Origin: Lachnospiraceae bacterium
GTDB lineage: Bacteria > Bacillota > Clostridia > Lachnospirales > Lachnospiraceae
Direction: 5' to 3'
Length of the DNA stretch: 37,952 bases
NCBI GenBank assembly: GCA_016283775.1
Contig: JAEENL010000055.1
Location: forward strand, 1-37,952
The notes under the pieces were generated by a model that had not been told where the DNA came from, searched no databases, and saw nothing but the letters and a program-made list of their open reading frames with translations. The translations under genes were made by a program, and so were the position numbers. Below are positions 23,643 through 31,734 of this stretch, piece by piece (position 1 is the first letter of the stretch; every line of letters begins with the position of its first letter).

Positions 23643-24395
23643 CTACAGGTCGCGGAGTTTTTTTCCTGTAAGTGTCAGGAACACTTCTTCAAGCGTCACC
23701 TTGGAAATATCATCGACCACCAGCTTTTTAAGTTCCTCTGCGGTGCCGCAGGCGATGAGCTTTCCGTTATCCATGATCGCGATCCTTGTGCATATCGCTT
23801 CGACCTCTTCCATGTAGTGGCTCGTATAGATAACTGTCGCCCCGTTCCTGTTTGATTCCTTTATCTTTTCAAGGATAAAATTCCTTGACTGTGGGTCGAT
23901 CCCCACGGTCGGCTCGTCAAAGATCAACAGATCCGGATGATGGCCTATTGCGCATGCGATATTGAGCCTGCGCTTCATGCCGCCCGAAAAAGTCTTTGCA
24001 TAATCGTTCCTTCTTTCGGAAAGCCCGACATATTCAAGTGATTCGTCTATCCGCTTTTTCAGTTCGGCGCCTCTGATACCGTAAAGCGAAGTGAAAAGTT
24101 CAACGTTCTCCCACGCCTTGAGATTTCCGTGGATCGCGAGGTCCTGAGGAATAAATCCAAGGTGCCTGCTGAGTTCTTTCCTGTTCTTTCTGAAATCCTT
24201 CCCCATAAACTCAACGCTTCCGAAAGAAGGCTTTACAATGTTGCAGATCATGTTCATCGTGGTCGACTTCCCCGCGCCGTTCGGTCCGAGGAGCCCGAAT
24301 ATCTCGCCCTTTTGTATCTCAAGATTCAGATCGTCCACAACAGCCGTACCCGAATATCTCTTTGTAAGCTCATTTGTTTTTAAGATCGTGCTCAT
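23643..24395 (-). CDS. ABC-2 exporter ATP-binding protein
   Basis: A 250-residue ATPase with Walker A GPNGAGKST, Q-loop GFIPQDLAIHG, signature FSGGMKRRLN, Walker B LLIFDEPTVGIDPQ and H-loop TSHYMEE. The GGMKRR signature and the DEPTVGIDP segment place it with the drug/natural-product exporters (CcmA/DrrA/NatA type). CGGAG precedes the ATG. It is the first gene of the unit ATPase-permease-permease-kinase-regulator, which suggests self-induced resistance to an antimicrobial compound; the compound is not evident. Confidence 0.95.
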   Translation of the reverse strand: MSTILKTNELTKRYSGTAVVDDLNLEIQKGEIFGLLGPNGAGKSTTMNMICNIVKPSFGSVEFMGKDFRKNRKELSRHLGFIPQDLAIHGNLKAWENVELFTSLYGIRGAELKKRIDESLEYVGLSERRNDYAKTFSGGMKRRLNIACAIGHHPDLLIFDEPTVGIDPQSRNFILEKIKESNRNGATVIYTSHYMEEVEAICTRIAIMDNGKLIACGTAEELKKLVVDDISKVTLEEVFLTLTGKKLRDL

Positions 24396-24426
24396 TTACG
24401 TTTCTCCGTTTTTAATATTTTAAAAA

Positions 24427-24458
24427 GAGTGTGAGGATGTTTTCCACCCTGCACACTC
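24427..24458 (-). terminator. Terminator of the ECF/ABC operon, overlapping the next promoter
   Basis: On the minus strand GAGTGTG pairs with CACACTC, with AGGGTG/CATCCT continuing the stem around a GAAAA loop and one bulged C, followed by TTTTTAAAA. It lies about 80 bp after the stop of the last ABC exporter gene. Confidence 0.85.
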
Positions 24459-24523
24459 AGTATATGCCTTCAATAAATTCTTTTGTAGTGAAAAAAGACA
24501 GATTTACGATATGACTTTAGTCA
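24459..24523 (-). promoter_or_regulatory. ABC-2 module promoter with candidate response-regulator site
   Basis: A TATACT -10 at 24459-24464 (minus strand) without a good -35, and a perfect palindrome TGACT-TT-AGTCA at 24512-24523, centred about 65 bp upstream of the predicted start. This is where a NarL-type activator would bind. Confidence 0.45.
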
Positions 24524-24536
24524 CATCCCATACACC

Positions 24537-26264
24537 TCATGACGCCTGCAATGTGACCATATGCGCATATGTTCCGTTAAGCCGCAAAAGCTCCTCGTGG
24601 TCTCCTCTTTCCTTGATCTCACCGCCCGAAATGACAAGTATCTGGTCAGCGTCCTTAATGGTCTTCAGTCTGTGTGCGATGACGAGCAGAGTCTTGTTTC
24701 TGCAGAGTTCCGAGATCGCCTCCTGTATCGCTCTCTCATTATCCGCGTCAACACTTGCCGTTGCTTCGTCAAGTATCACTATGGGCGCGTCCTTTAGGAT
24801 GCATCTGGCAATCGAGATCCTCTGCTTTTCCCCTCCGGAAAGAGAAGCTCCGCCCTCTCCGATCACTGTGTCAAAGCCCTCAGGGAGCTGCATTATAAAG
24901 TCGTAGCATCTCGCCTTTTTAGCAGCTTCTTCGACCTCTTCTCTTGTCGCATCGGGCCGTCCTATCGCAATGTTGTTATATACGGTGTCCTGAAAGAGAT
25001 ATACTCTTTGAAAGACCATACTGATCTGATCCATAAGGCTTCCCAGCGGGACATTTCTTATATCCTCGCCTCGAAGAAGGACGCGTCCCGAACCGACATC
25101 CCAGAATCTTGCGAGAAGAGAAGCGATCGTCGACTTTCCTCCGCCCGAAGGTCCCACCAGCGCAGTCATTTCACCGCTCTTCACCATAAATGAAACATTC
25201 CTGAGCACCGGCTTGTCCGTATAACCGAAGGTAACATTGTCATACTCGATCTCAGCCCTGTCAGGTGCGGCGGCCGCCGGCAGCGTTTTCTTTCCGGTAT
25301 CGGCCAGTTCCTTTGCGGCAAATACCTCTTCTATCCTGTCAAGACTCGCCGCCGTGACGGTAAGCCTTGCCATCTGTCCATAGTAACTCTTTATCGATAC
25401 AAAAAGATCGAACAAAAACAATGCCATACCGACCATATAGGCAGGTGTTATGATCCCATTTGTGTACAAAAGTCCGGAAACCAGGAGCATAACGGATACT
25501 CCAAGGCCAAAAAGCAGATACAATGCTCTTGCCCACGGGCCGTAGGCCACTTCAAAATCAATACTCTCTCTGCAGCTCTTTTCAAACTCGTCCGTAAGCC
25601 TCTTCGATCTTTCGCCGAGCATGTTGTATGACTTGATGATGCCGATCCCTTCCGCAAAATCAAGCACCTCTTCTGTAAGAGACTCGCTGTCTTCCTGTTT
25701 GATCACCGAATGCCTGAGGGTTGTCTTCAGCATGAGATTTCCCACAACGATAAAAGCCGCCACAAAGACCAGCGATACCAGCCCAAGTCTTATATCCATA
25801 AAGAACATCATCAGGATCATCAACCCTTGGGATATGATAAACGATACAAGTTCAGAGAGGACGCCCATGCAGTTTTCTTCGATAAATACCATATCGGTCG
25901 AAAGGACAGCGCTTATCTTTCCTATATTCCCTTCCGTGAAATAACCCATAGGAAGCTTTCTCAGATGATCTCCGAGCCGCATTCTCATGTCTGCAAAAAC
26001 TTTATATCCGGTCGCAGACTGAAGAACATTTGTAATGTGTTCCATTATTGCTTCAAGAACAAGGCTTGCGGCCATCGCAATGCCAAAATACAGGCAGAGC
26101 TTTTTGTCCATTTTGTCCTGCATGAACAGCTCTATCACAAAAAAGCTAAGCATGAACGGCACTTTCATAAGTACGCCTTTTATAAAGGCGGTAACATATG
26201 AGGCCCTGATCCTGTTTTTATATTTTCCCGTGATACCTACAAGTCTGTGAAGTATCTTTAACAT
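24537..26264 (-). CDS. ABC transporter, type IV (exporter fold) half-transporter with fused ATPase
   Basis: A 575-residue half-transporter: six-helix membrane domain (about 15-310) and a nucleotide-binding domain (about 340-575) with Walker A GPSGGGKST, signature LSGGEKQR, Walker B IVILDEATA and H-loop IAHRL. AAAGGAGG lies nine bases before the ATG. The gene begins 4 bases after the stop of its sister gene, so the two form a heterodimer. Catalytic glutamates are present in both Walker B motifs, so neither site looks degenerate. Position in an ECF operon suggests that it could be an exporter-fold importer like IrtAB/YbtPQ, which is an inference. Confidence 0.93.
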   Translation of the reverse strand: MLKILHRLVGITGKYKNRIRASYVTAFIKGVLMKVPFMLSFFVIELFMQDKMDKKLCLYFGIAMAASLVLEAIMEHITNVLQSATGYKVFADMRMRLGDHLRKLPMGYFTEGNIGKISAVLSTDMVFIEENCMGVLSELVSFIISQGLMILMMFFMDIRLGLVSLVFVAAFIVVGNLMLKTTLRHSVIKQEDSESLTEEVLDFAEGIGIIKSYNMLGERSKRLTDEFEKSCRESIDFEVAYGPWARALYLLFGLGVSVMLLVSGLLYTNGIITPAYMVGMALFLFDLFVSIKSYYGQMARLTVTAASLDRIEEVFAAKELADTGKKTLPAAAAPDRAEIEYDNVTFGYTDKPVLRNVSFMVKSGEMTALVGPSGGGKSTIASLLARFWDVGSGRVLLRGEDIRNVPLGSLMDQISMVFQRVYLFQDTVYNNIAIGRPDATREEVEEAAKKARCYDFIMQLPEGFDTVIGEGGASLSGGEKQRISIARCILKDAPIVILDEATASVDADNERAIQEAISELCRNKTLLVIAHRLKTIKDADQILVISGGEIKERGDHEELLRLNGTYAHMVTLQAS

Positions 26265-26268
26265 TGTC

Positions 26269-28002
26269 TCAAGCCTCCTTTATCTTCCATGCGCTCGCGC
26301 TCACAGACGCATCCCAGAATTTCCTGTACTCCGGGCACGATCCGATGAGCTCGTCATGAGTGGCTGCCGCTATACACTCGCCCGCCTTCATGACGCATAT
26401 CCTGTCGGCATTTTTTACGGTTGACAGCCTGTGAGCTATCACAAGGACTGTTTTGTCTTTGATTATCTCATCGATCGCCTTGTTCAGCCTGTCTTCGTTC
26501 TCAGGATCCATGAAGGCCGTAGCTTCGTCAAGGACAATGATAGGCGCATCTTTAAGAATGGCTCTTGCAAGAGATATCCTCTGTCTCTCACCTCCGGACA
26601 GCTGTTTTCCGCCGTCGCCCGCAAGGGTTTCGATCCCGTTTGGAAGTCTTTCGAGAAACTCGTCGCACTGTGCTCTGTGCGCGGCTTCAAGCACCTGTTC
26701 CCTCGTCGCGTCAGGCCTTCCGATCAGAATGTTCTCATACAGAGTGGTGTTGAACAGAAACTGCTCCTGAGAAACAAAGGCCACTAGGTCGTTAAGAGCT
26801 TTAAGCGACATATCCGTTATATCCTGCCCGCCTATCCGTATGTTGCCGCCGTCAATATCATAATAGTGGACCAGAAGCTTTGCCAGTGTCGACTTTCCGC
26901 TTCCCGACTCTCCCACAAGAGCAGTCGTGGTCCCCTGCTTCATCTCTAGGCTCACGCCGTGGAGCACCTCTTCATCTTCATATCCGAAACGAACGTTTTC
27001 AAATACGACATCTTTGCCGGTGCCTTTAAAGCCGGAAGTTCCCTCTTTAAGCGGAGGATGCTCCATCATTTTTTCAAGTTCCGTTATCTTGTAGTTAAGC
27101 TGAGGGATCTTTCCCGCAAAGTTCAGGGCTTTTAGTAGCGACGGTCCCACACCGAAGGACATGCACAAAACAAGGATCAGTCTGTCAAGGGTGACCGCTC
27201 CTGTGACCACCATGACCGAACCCACAGGAAGCATAAGGAGCGCAAGGCACGGGATCAGGCTCGAATACGCCGCCATCCACGGCCAGCATGCCTTGTACCA
27301 GGCAATGGTAAAGTCGCGGTAATTCCTTACCACCTCTCCGAACCTTTTGTACGAGTCTCCGTCTTTATTGAACACTTTTACGACTTCCATGCCGTTGACA
27401 TACTCTATAATGGTATTGTTCATCCTTGCGGCTGACTCATAATAAGCATTCATCTTTGCAAACCCGCACCTCATCATCATTCCCATCGCAAACATTCCGA
27501 AAACGAGCGGAACAAGCGACAGCAGTCCCAGCCGCCAGTCCACGACAAACATGATGATGACGATAAGGAGCGGAATAAAGATGTTTGCTATTCCCTCCGG
27601 GATCGCATGGGCAAGAAGGAGCTCTACCTGGTCGATATCGTCAGTGAAAACCTTCTTTATACGTCCCGTTCCGAGATTCTGTATGTTTCCGAGCGGCTGC
27701 TTCTCCATTTTTCCCTGAAGCGATACTCGGAGATTTTTCAGAGTATTGTATGCACTTATATGTGAAAACTCCAGCCCCTGCACATAAAAGACCGAATAGA
27801 TGATCTCACATATGAGGATCGCCGCAACGCGGATCATCACATATTTCAGGTCGATCTGTTCTCTCTTTGTGAGCGGTGATATGATCTGATACAGAAAAAA
27901 ATACGGTGTCACATTTGCGACGATGCCCAGTGACATGAGGATCGCCGCCCAGACCGTATATTTCTTGTACTTCCCGATATACGGTGCTACTTTTTTAAAC
28001 AT
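26269..28002 (-). CDS. ABC transporter, type IV (exporter fold) half-transporter with fused ATPase
   Basis: A 577-residue sister of the preceding half-transporter: six helices in the first 310 residues and a nucleotide-binding domain with Walker A GESGSGKST, Q-loop FVSQEQFLF, signature LSGGERQR and Walker B IIVLDEATA. I take the ATG at 28002 (MFKKVAPYIGKYKK) because AAGGAG lies seven bases upstream; the longer frame starts inside the ECF ATPase gene. The gene overlaps the end of the ECF ATPase by 8 bases, showing it belongs to the same transcript. Confidence 0.93.
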   Translation of the reverse strand: MFKKVAPYIGKYKKYTVWAAILMSLGIVANVTPYFFLYQIISPLTKREQIDLKYVMIRVAAILICEIIYSVFYVQGLEFSHISAYNTLKNLRVSLQGKMEKQPLGNIQNLGTGRIKKVFTDDIDQVELLLAHAIPEGIANIFIPLLIVIIMFVVDWRLGLLSLVPLVFGMFAMGMMMRCGFAKMNAYYESAARMNNTIIEYVNGMEVVKVFNKDGDSYKRFGEVVRNYRDFTIAWYKACWPWMAAYSSLIPCLALLMLPVGSVMVVTGAVTLDRLILVLCMSFGVGPSLLKALNFAGKIPQLNYKITELEKMMEHPPLKEGTSGFKGTGKDVVFENVRFGYEDEEVLHGVSLEMKQGTTTALVGESGSGKSTLAKLLVHYYDIDGGNIRIGGQDITDMSLKALNDLVAFVSQEQFLFNTTLYENILIGRPDATREQVLEAAHRAQCDEFLERLPNGIETLAGDGGKQLSGGERQRISLARAILKDAPIIVLDEATAFMDPENEDRLNKAIDEIIKDKTVLVIAHRLSTVKNADRICVMKAGECIAAATHDELIGSCPEYRKFWDASVSASAWKIKEA

Positions 28003-29518
28003 TTTCGCTCTCCTTTTCCTTTTTGCCATTTATAAAATCTCTCACTTTGCCGCAAGTGGTCTCGTCAAGTCTGTAACTTTCTTTTACAGTACCGTTTTCC
28101 ATATGGACAACGTTGTCGCAGCACTTGAAGATAAATTCAAGATCATGCGTTACTATCAGAACCGTTTTCCCGAGTTTTTTCAGTTTTTCCGTCTCTGCCG
28201 CGACCTGTTCCATGTGGTAAAGATCCAGCCCGCTTGTCGGTTCATCCAGTATTATCACGGGTTTTCCGGATGCGATGCCTGACGCGATCGCAGTCCTTTG
28301 TTTTTGTCCGCCGGACAGCGCCATGGGATGCGTTTCGGCCACATCCGAAAGGTCGAGTGCCTTAAGTATCTCCTCGGCTCTTTTCCTCTTTTCTTCTTCC
28401 CGCATCTTTTTATCCGTAATGCTGAGCATCACTTCATCTGCCACGCTCTCAGTAAAAAGCTGATGGTTTACATCCTGCATTATCATGTAGCAGTTGTGAA
28501 GGCGTTCTTTGTGTCTCATATTTTTCCCGTGATACATGAACGTCCCTTTGCACCGCTTTTCCAGCCCGCAGATATTTCTCACCAATGTGCTCTTACCGGC
28601 GCCGTTTCGGCCTATAACAGCCGTCACCCTGCCCTCTTCTATCGAAAGCCCGGATATATTTATCGAATGCCGCCCGTTTTTATATGTAAAAGAAAGATCC
28701 CTTATCTCTATCCGGTTCGCCGCGCTTTTTTCCACCGCTTTCTCCAAAGGAACTCCTTCAAGAGAAAGCGGACGGATCCCAAGCTTTTTGCAGTGCTCAT
28801 ATGTAAGAGAGATAAGCGCGGCATGATCATACTCATGTTTGATCCTTCCGTTTTCCATTACGATCATCCTGTCGGTCATATCCTTCAGGTAAAAAAGCCT
28901 GTGCTCGGCAACGATGATGGTCTTTCCTGCCTGTTTCCAGTGTTTTAGCACCTCAGCCAGTTTCTTTATCGCAAGATGATCGAGATTTGATGACGGTTCG
29001 TCAAGGACGATGATGTCCGGTGAAAGCACATTTATCCCGGCACATGCTATGATCTGCTTTTCCCCGCCCGACAGTTCAAAAATGTTACGGTCAAGAAGGT
29101 TTTCTATCCGCATCTTCTCTGCTGTAGAAGCGATCGCAGTCTTTATGCGCTCCGGCTGTTCTCCCCTGTTTTCCGCGGCAAATGCCATCTCGTCGGTAGT
29201 ATTGACGTTAAAAAACTGCGTTCTGGGGTTCTGGAAAACGCTGCCGACATGGCCGGATATCTCGTATATGGACATGTCTTTGATATTACTTCCGTTAAGC
29301 GTTACCGTTCCCGAAAGCTCCCCATTGTAAAAATGCGGGATAAGCCCGTTTATAAGCCTGATCACGGTTGTCTTTCCGCAGCCGGATCCGCCCGTGAGCA
29401 CCACAAACTCCCCGTCTTTTACAGTGAAATTAAGATCCCTCACTCCGGCGATGTCTTCGTTTACCCCGTCCGCACGTGTCACATTGTACTTGAATGTCGT
29501 ATTTGAAAACTCTATCAT
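27995..29518 (-). CDS. ECF transporter double ATP-binding protein (fused EcfA pair)
   Basis: One 507-residue chain with two ABC ATPase domains, replacing the separate EcfA1 and EcfA2. Domain 1 (about 1-230): Walker A GGSGCGKTT, signature LSGGEKQI, Walker B IIVLDEPSSN. Domain 2 (about 270-490): Walker A GRNGAGKST, signature LSGGQKQR, Walker B VIILDEPTSG. Between them is a linker of about 40 residues. GAGGG lies six bases before the ATG. It is 9 bp after the EcfT gene. It would power vitamin or metal import together with EcfT and the S component encoded upstream. Confidence 0.95.
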   Translation of the reverse strand: MIEFSNTTFKYNVTRADGVNEDIAGVRDLNFTVKDGEFVVLTGGSGCGKTTVIRLINGLIPHFYNGELSGTVTLNGSNIKDMSIYEISGHVGSVFQNPRTQFFNVNTTDEMAFAAENRGEQPERIKTAIASTAEKMRIENLLDRNIFELSGGEKQIIACAGINVLSPDIIVLDEPSSNLDHLAIKKLAEVLKHWKQAGKTIIVAEHRLFYLKDMTDRMIVMENGRIKHEYDHAALISLTYEHCKKLGIRPLSLEGVPLEKAVEKSAANRIEIRDLSFTYKNGRHSINISGLSIEEGRVTAVIGRNGAGKSTLVRNICGLEKRCKGTFMYHGKNMRHKERLHNCYMIMQDVNHQLFTESVADEVMLSITDKKMREEEKRKRAEEILKALDLSDVAETHPMALSGGQKQRTAIASGIASGKPVIILDEPTSGLDLYHMEQVAAETEKLKKLGKTVLIVTHDLEFIFKCCDNVVHMENGTVKESYRLDETTCGKVRDFINGKKEKESENV

Positions 29519-29527
29519 AAACTGCCC

Positions 29528-30247
29528 TCAGAATATAAAGAATACGACGAGCATTAATGCCATGACAGCTATCAGCGCCACGTCCCATGCGGTTATCCCG
29601 ACCGTGCATATATGTGTTCTTTTTCCGTCAGTACCGAGTCCCTTGGTAAGTGATGCCGCCGACAGGTCATTAGCTATCTGCACTGTGGACATCATTATCG
29701 GGACCAGGATATACTCGATATAGATGAGCGGGTTTTTTATATTCTGCCCTATCTCTCTCATTTTCATCGCATCGTGGATCGAAGAGTATTCTTCTTTAAG
29801 AGTCGGGAAATACCTGAACATCACGGACATCGGTATCGTTATGATGTTTGGAAAATGCATCCTTTCCATAGCCGTGATAAACTCGCTTACCGAAGTGGAC
29901 CTGACCATGTACCATCCGCAAAGGTAACCGGGTCCGAATCTCGATATGACTCCGCAGACTATCATGATCATCAGGTTAAGAAAGCCGCTTGTCTTTGGCA
30001 CAACAAAGCCTTCGCACAGCACGACCGCCAGAAGGATGAGCGAGCTCACTGCCGCAGCTTTATATTGTTTTATCAGGACAAGGAGCAGAAAAGGAACACA
30101 CGTGCATATGAGGCGTAGTATATATTCCACCCCCGTGAGTTTACCGCTCATCATGATGATCCCGACCGTGATAAGGAGCATCATTTTCGTCCTTGGATCG
30201 ATCTTTGGGAGTCTCTGCTCATTTACTTCCTGAACCGCAATTTCCAT
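29528..30247 (-). CDS. ecfT: ECF transporter transmembrane protein EcfT
   Basis: Energy-coupling membrane subunit joining the S component to the ATPases. About 239 residues with an N-terminal DPRTKMMLLI, four to five helices, and cytoplasmic coupling-helix segments (IHDAMKMREIGQ and SLTKGLGTDG-K-R) of the CbiQ/EcfT family. The start is the ATG at 30247 which shares its A with the S-component stop (TGATG), i.e. translational coupling; an upstream TTG is less likely. Confidence 0.93.
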   Translation of the reverse strand: MEIAVQEVNEQRLPKIDPRTKMMLLITVGIIMMSGKLTGVEYILRLICTCVPFLLLVLIKQYKAAAVSSLILLAVVLCEGFVVPKTSGFLNLMIMIVCGVISRFGPGYLCGWYMVRSTSVSEFITAMERMHFPNIITIPMSVMFRYFPTLKEEYSSIHDAMKMREIGQNIKNPLIYIEYILVPIMMSTVQIANDLSAASLTKGLGTDGKRTHICTVGITAWDVALIAVMALMLVVFFIF

Positions 30248-30831
30248 CAAGCCATACCTGCTTTCCTGAAATGCTTCTTAAGGACCTTTGCGCCCAGAAG
30301 ACCTCCGATGGTCCCGCCCACAAGGCACATAAGGATCATCGCAAAGAACATCCATGTGGGCGTGTAGGACATCATCTTGTCCACATATTCCTGTCCGTAT
30401 CCGTCAACAAGACTTGCAAAATATGATTCCCTGAAGCTGAAGAAAAATGCTATCACCATGCCGAGAAGCCACAGGCTGAAGGTTGCCGAGCCGATCACAC
30501 AGTGCTTTATGCTCTCGTACTTACCGGCGCGTAAGACAAACTCGGTGATGAGGCCCGCCGCAATGCAGAAAATGAATATCGGATAGGGATGACCGGTGAC
30601 AAACATGAGTATCGCGATGATGATGCTTGTAATGGTTATCATGCCGAAATGCTTGATCTTTGAGAAATAGAGCATGAGCGGAATGCCGTTGAATATCGGT
30701 CCGATAAGAGGCATTACCGCCATGAATATCGGAATGAATCCGAGGCACGCGACCACAAAGGTGATCACAAAATAAAGCGCCGTAAACACGCCGACCGTAA
30801 TAAGGTCCTTCACTTCAAACTTCTTTTCCAT
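30247..30831 (-). CDS. ECF transporter substrate-binding component, MptD family
   Basis: Substrate-capturing membrane protein of the ECF importer. The 194 residues hold six hydrophobic segments and match the MptD/Trep_Strep family (VKDLITVGVFTALYFVITF near the start, MPLIGPIFNGIPLMLYF, FVTGHPYPIFIF, TPTWMFFAMILMCLVGGTIGG). The substrate of this family is not established. AAGGAGGG lies six bases before the ATG. It is the first gene of the importer part, 76 bp behind the TetR regulator; two hairpins lie in that gap. Confidence 0.92.
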   Translation of the reverse strand: MEKKFEVKDLITVGVFTALYFVITFVVACLGFIPIFMAVMPLIGPIFNGIPLMLYFSKIKHFGMITITSIIIAILMFVTGHPYPIFIFCIAAGLITEFVLRAGKYESIKHCVIGSATFSLWLLGMVIAFFFSFRESYFASLVDGYGQEYVDKMMSYTPTWMFFAMILMCLVGGTIGGLLGAKVLKKHFRKAGMA

Positions 30832-30850
30832 TAAAAACCCTCCTTGTTGT

Positions 30851-30901
30851 GGTTAGCCCTCGCTAACCCGCATTCATTATTTTAGCCGCCTTTAAGGCGG
30901 C
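30851..30901. repeat. Two hairpins between tetR and the ECF S-component gene
   Basis: GGTTAGC-N4-GCTAACC (30851-30868, 7-bp perfect arms) just upstream of the S-component ribosome site, and GCCGCC-N5-GGCGGC (30885-30901), extended by AAAG-like arms. Neither is followed by a U-run on the minus strand, so they are weak terminators at best; they may tune expression between the regulator and transporter genes. Confidence 0.6.
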
Positions 30902-30907
30902 GTAAAA

Positions 30908-31531
30908 TCACATTTGTTTTTTCATACCGATGGCTTCCGCCCAGTCAAAGAACCGGCAGATCGCCTTGCAGTGTTCTTTGATCTGTTTCCATGTCATTTT
31001 GTGGATAAACGGTTCATAGACCGCTGTCCAAAAGGAAGTGCAAAGCACATGCATCTCGGTTTCCGATATCCCGGACGCTGCAAGTCCTCTTTTCTCTGCT
31101 TCACGGTAGTACTGCATATATGCCTTTGTCATGCGAAGCGCAAACTCATGTCCGTAATTTTCGTATGAAGTACCTGCCGAGCCCTCAAGAAGCAGCACAA
31201 AGTCCTCTCTTATCTTCCAGAGCATGCCGAACATATCCAATACATACTTCTCGTTCATGACCCACGTTCTTTGTACCTCTTCATCTGTCATGGAGGAAAA
31301 ATCAATGTCTGTCCTGAGTTTGATAAAGCTGTCCAGAGTATCTGCGGTCTCTTTTACCACCGCGCCAAAAAGCTCTTCTTTTCCTTTATAGCGCTTGTAT
31401 ACCGCTCCCGTAGTCACTCCCGCATTGTCACATATGGTCTTGAGCTCGGCTTTTAAAAATCCGTTTTTCATAAACTCTTCCCGCGCGCTTTGTAAAAGCC
31501 TGGGATCGATGCTGGTATCCCTGACAGACAT
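30908..31531 (-). CDS. TetR-family transcriptional regulator
   Basis: A 207-residue regulator: helix-turn-helix in residues about 10-55 (AREEFMKNGFLKAELKTICDNAGVTTGAVYKRYKGKEELF) and a helical ligand-binding domain behind it. AAGGGGGG is before the ATG. Its own promoter has an 8-bp-arm operator directly after the -10, so it most likely represses itself and the ECF/ABC genes that follow on the same strand. The ligand is unknown. Confidence 0.95.
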   Translation of the reverse strand: MSVRDTSIDPRLLQSAREEFMKNGFLKAELKTICDNAGVTTGAVYKRYKGKEELFGAVVKETADTLDSFIKLRTDIDFSSMTDEEVQRTWVMNEKYVLDMFGMLWKIREDFVLLLEGSAGTSYENYGHEFALRMTKAYMQYYREAEKRGLAASGISETEMHVLCTSFWTAVYEPFIHKMTWKQIKEHCKAICRFFDWAEAIGMKKQM

Positions 31532-31553
31532 AGGCCCCCCTTTCTAAGATCTG

Positions 31554-31607
31554 ACCGATAATCCGTTTATCGGTAACAGTATTATCATTATTTTGTCCGA
31601 TTGTCAA
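31554..31607 (-). promoter_or_regulatory. tetR promoter and palindromic operator
   Basis: TTGACA (31602-31607) and TAATAC (31579-31584) on the minus strand with 17 bp spacing. The operator ACCGATAA-N5-TTATCGGT (31554-31574) is a perfect inverted repeat placed at the transcription start, with a half-like AATCGGAC in the spacer. Confidence 0.82.
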
Positions 31608-31655
31608 TTGTTTTTTTTGTAAGGAGGAAGTTTTTCAATACGATCCCAACATTAT

Positions 31656-31684
31656 TTGACACTGCCACCGCCACATGATAAAAT
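31656..31684 (+). promoter_or_regulatory. Promoter of the MntP-ZIP fusion gene
   Basis: TTGACA (31656-31661) and TAAAAT (31679-31684), 17 bp apart. The leader from about 31691 to 31734 is only some 44 bases, so no yybP-ykoY riboswitch can fit. The segment between here and the tetR operator holds no gene. Confidence 0.8.
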
Positions 31685-31734
31685 CCCCTTTGTTACGTTT
31701 TGATCTATGAGATTTTTTCCTGGAGTATATCGCG

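Noticed and set aside
31621-31630. AAGGAGGAAG resembling a ribosome site
   Set aside because: No start codon follows at a suitable distance on the plus strand and it lies upstream of the promoter.
31691-31734. yybP-ykoY manganese riboswitch before the MntP-ZIP gene
   Set aside because: The leader is only about 44 bases from a consensus promoter, too short, and lacks the conserved loops.
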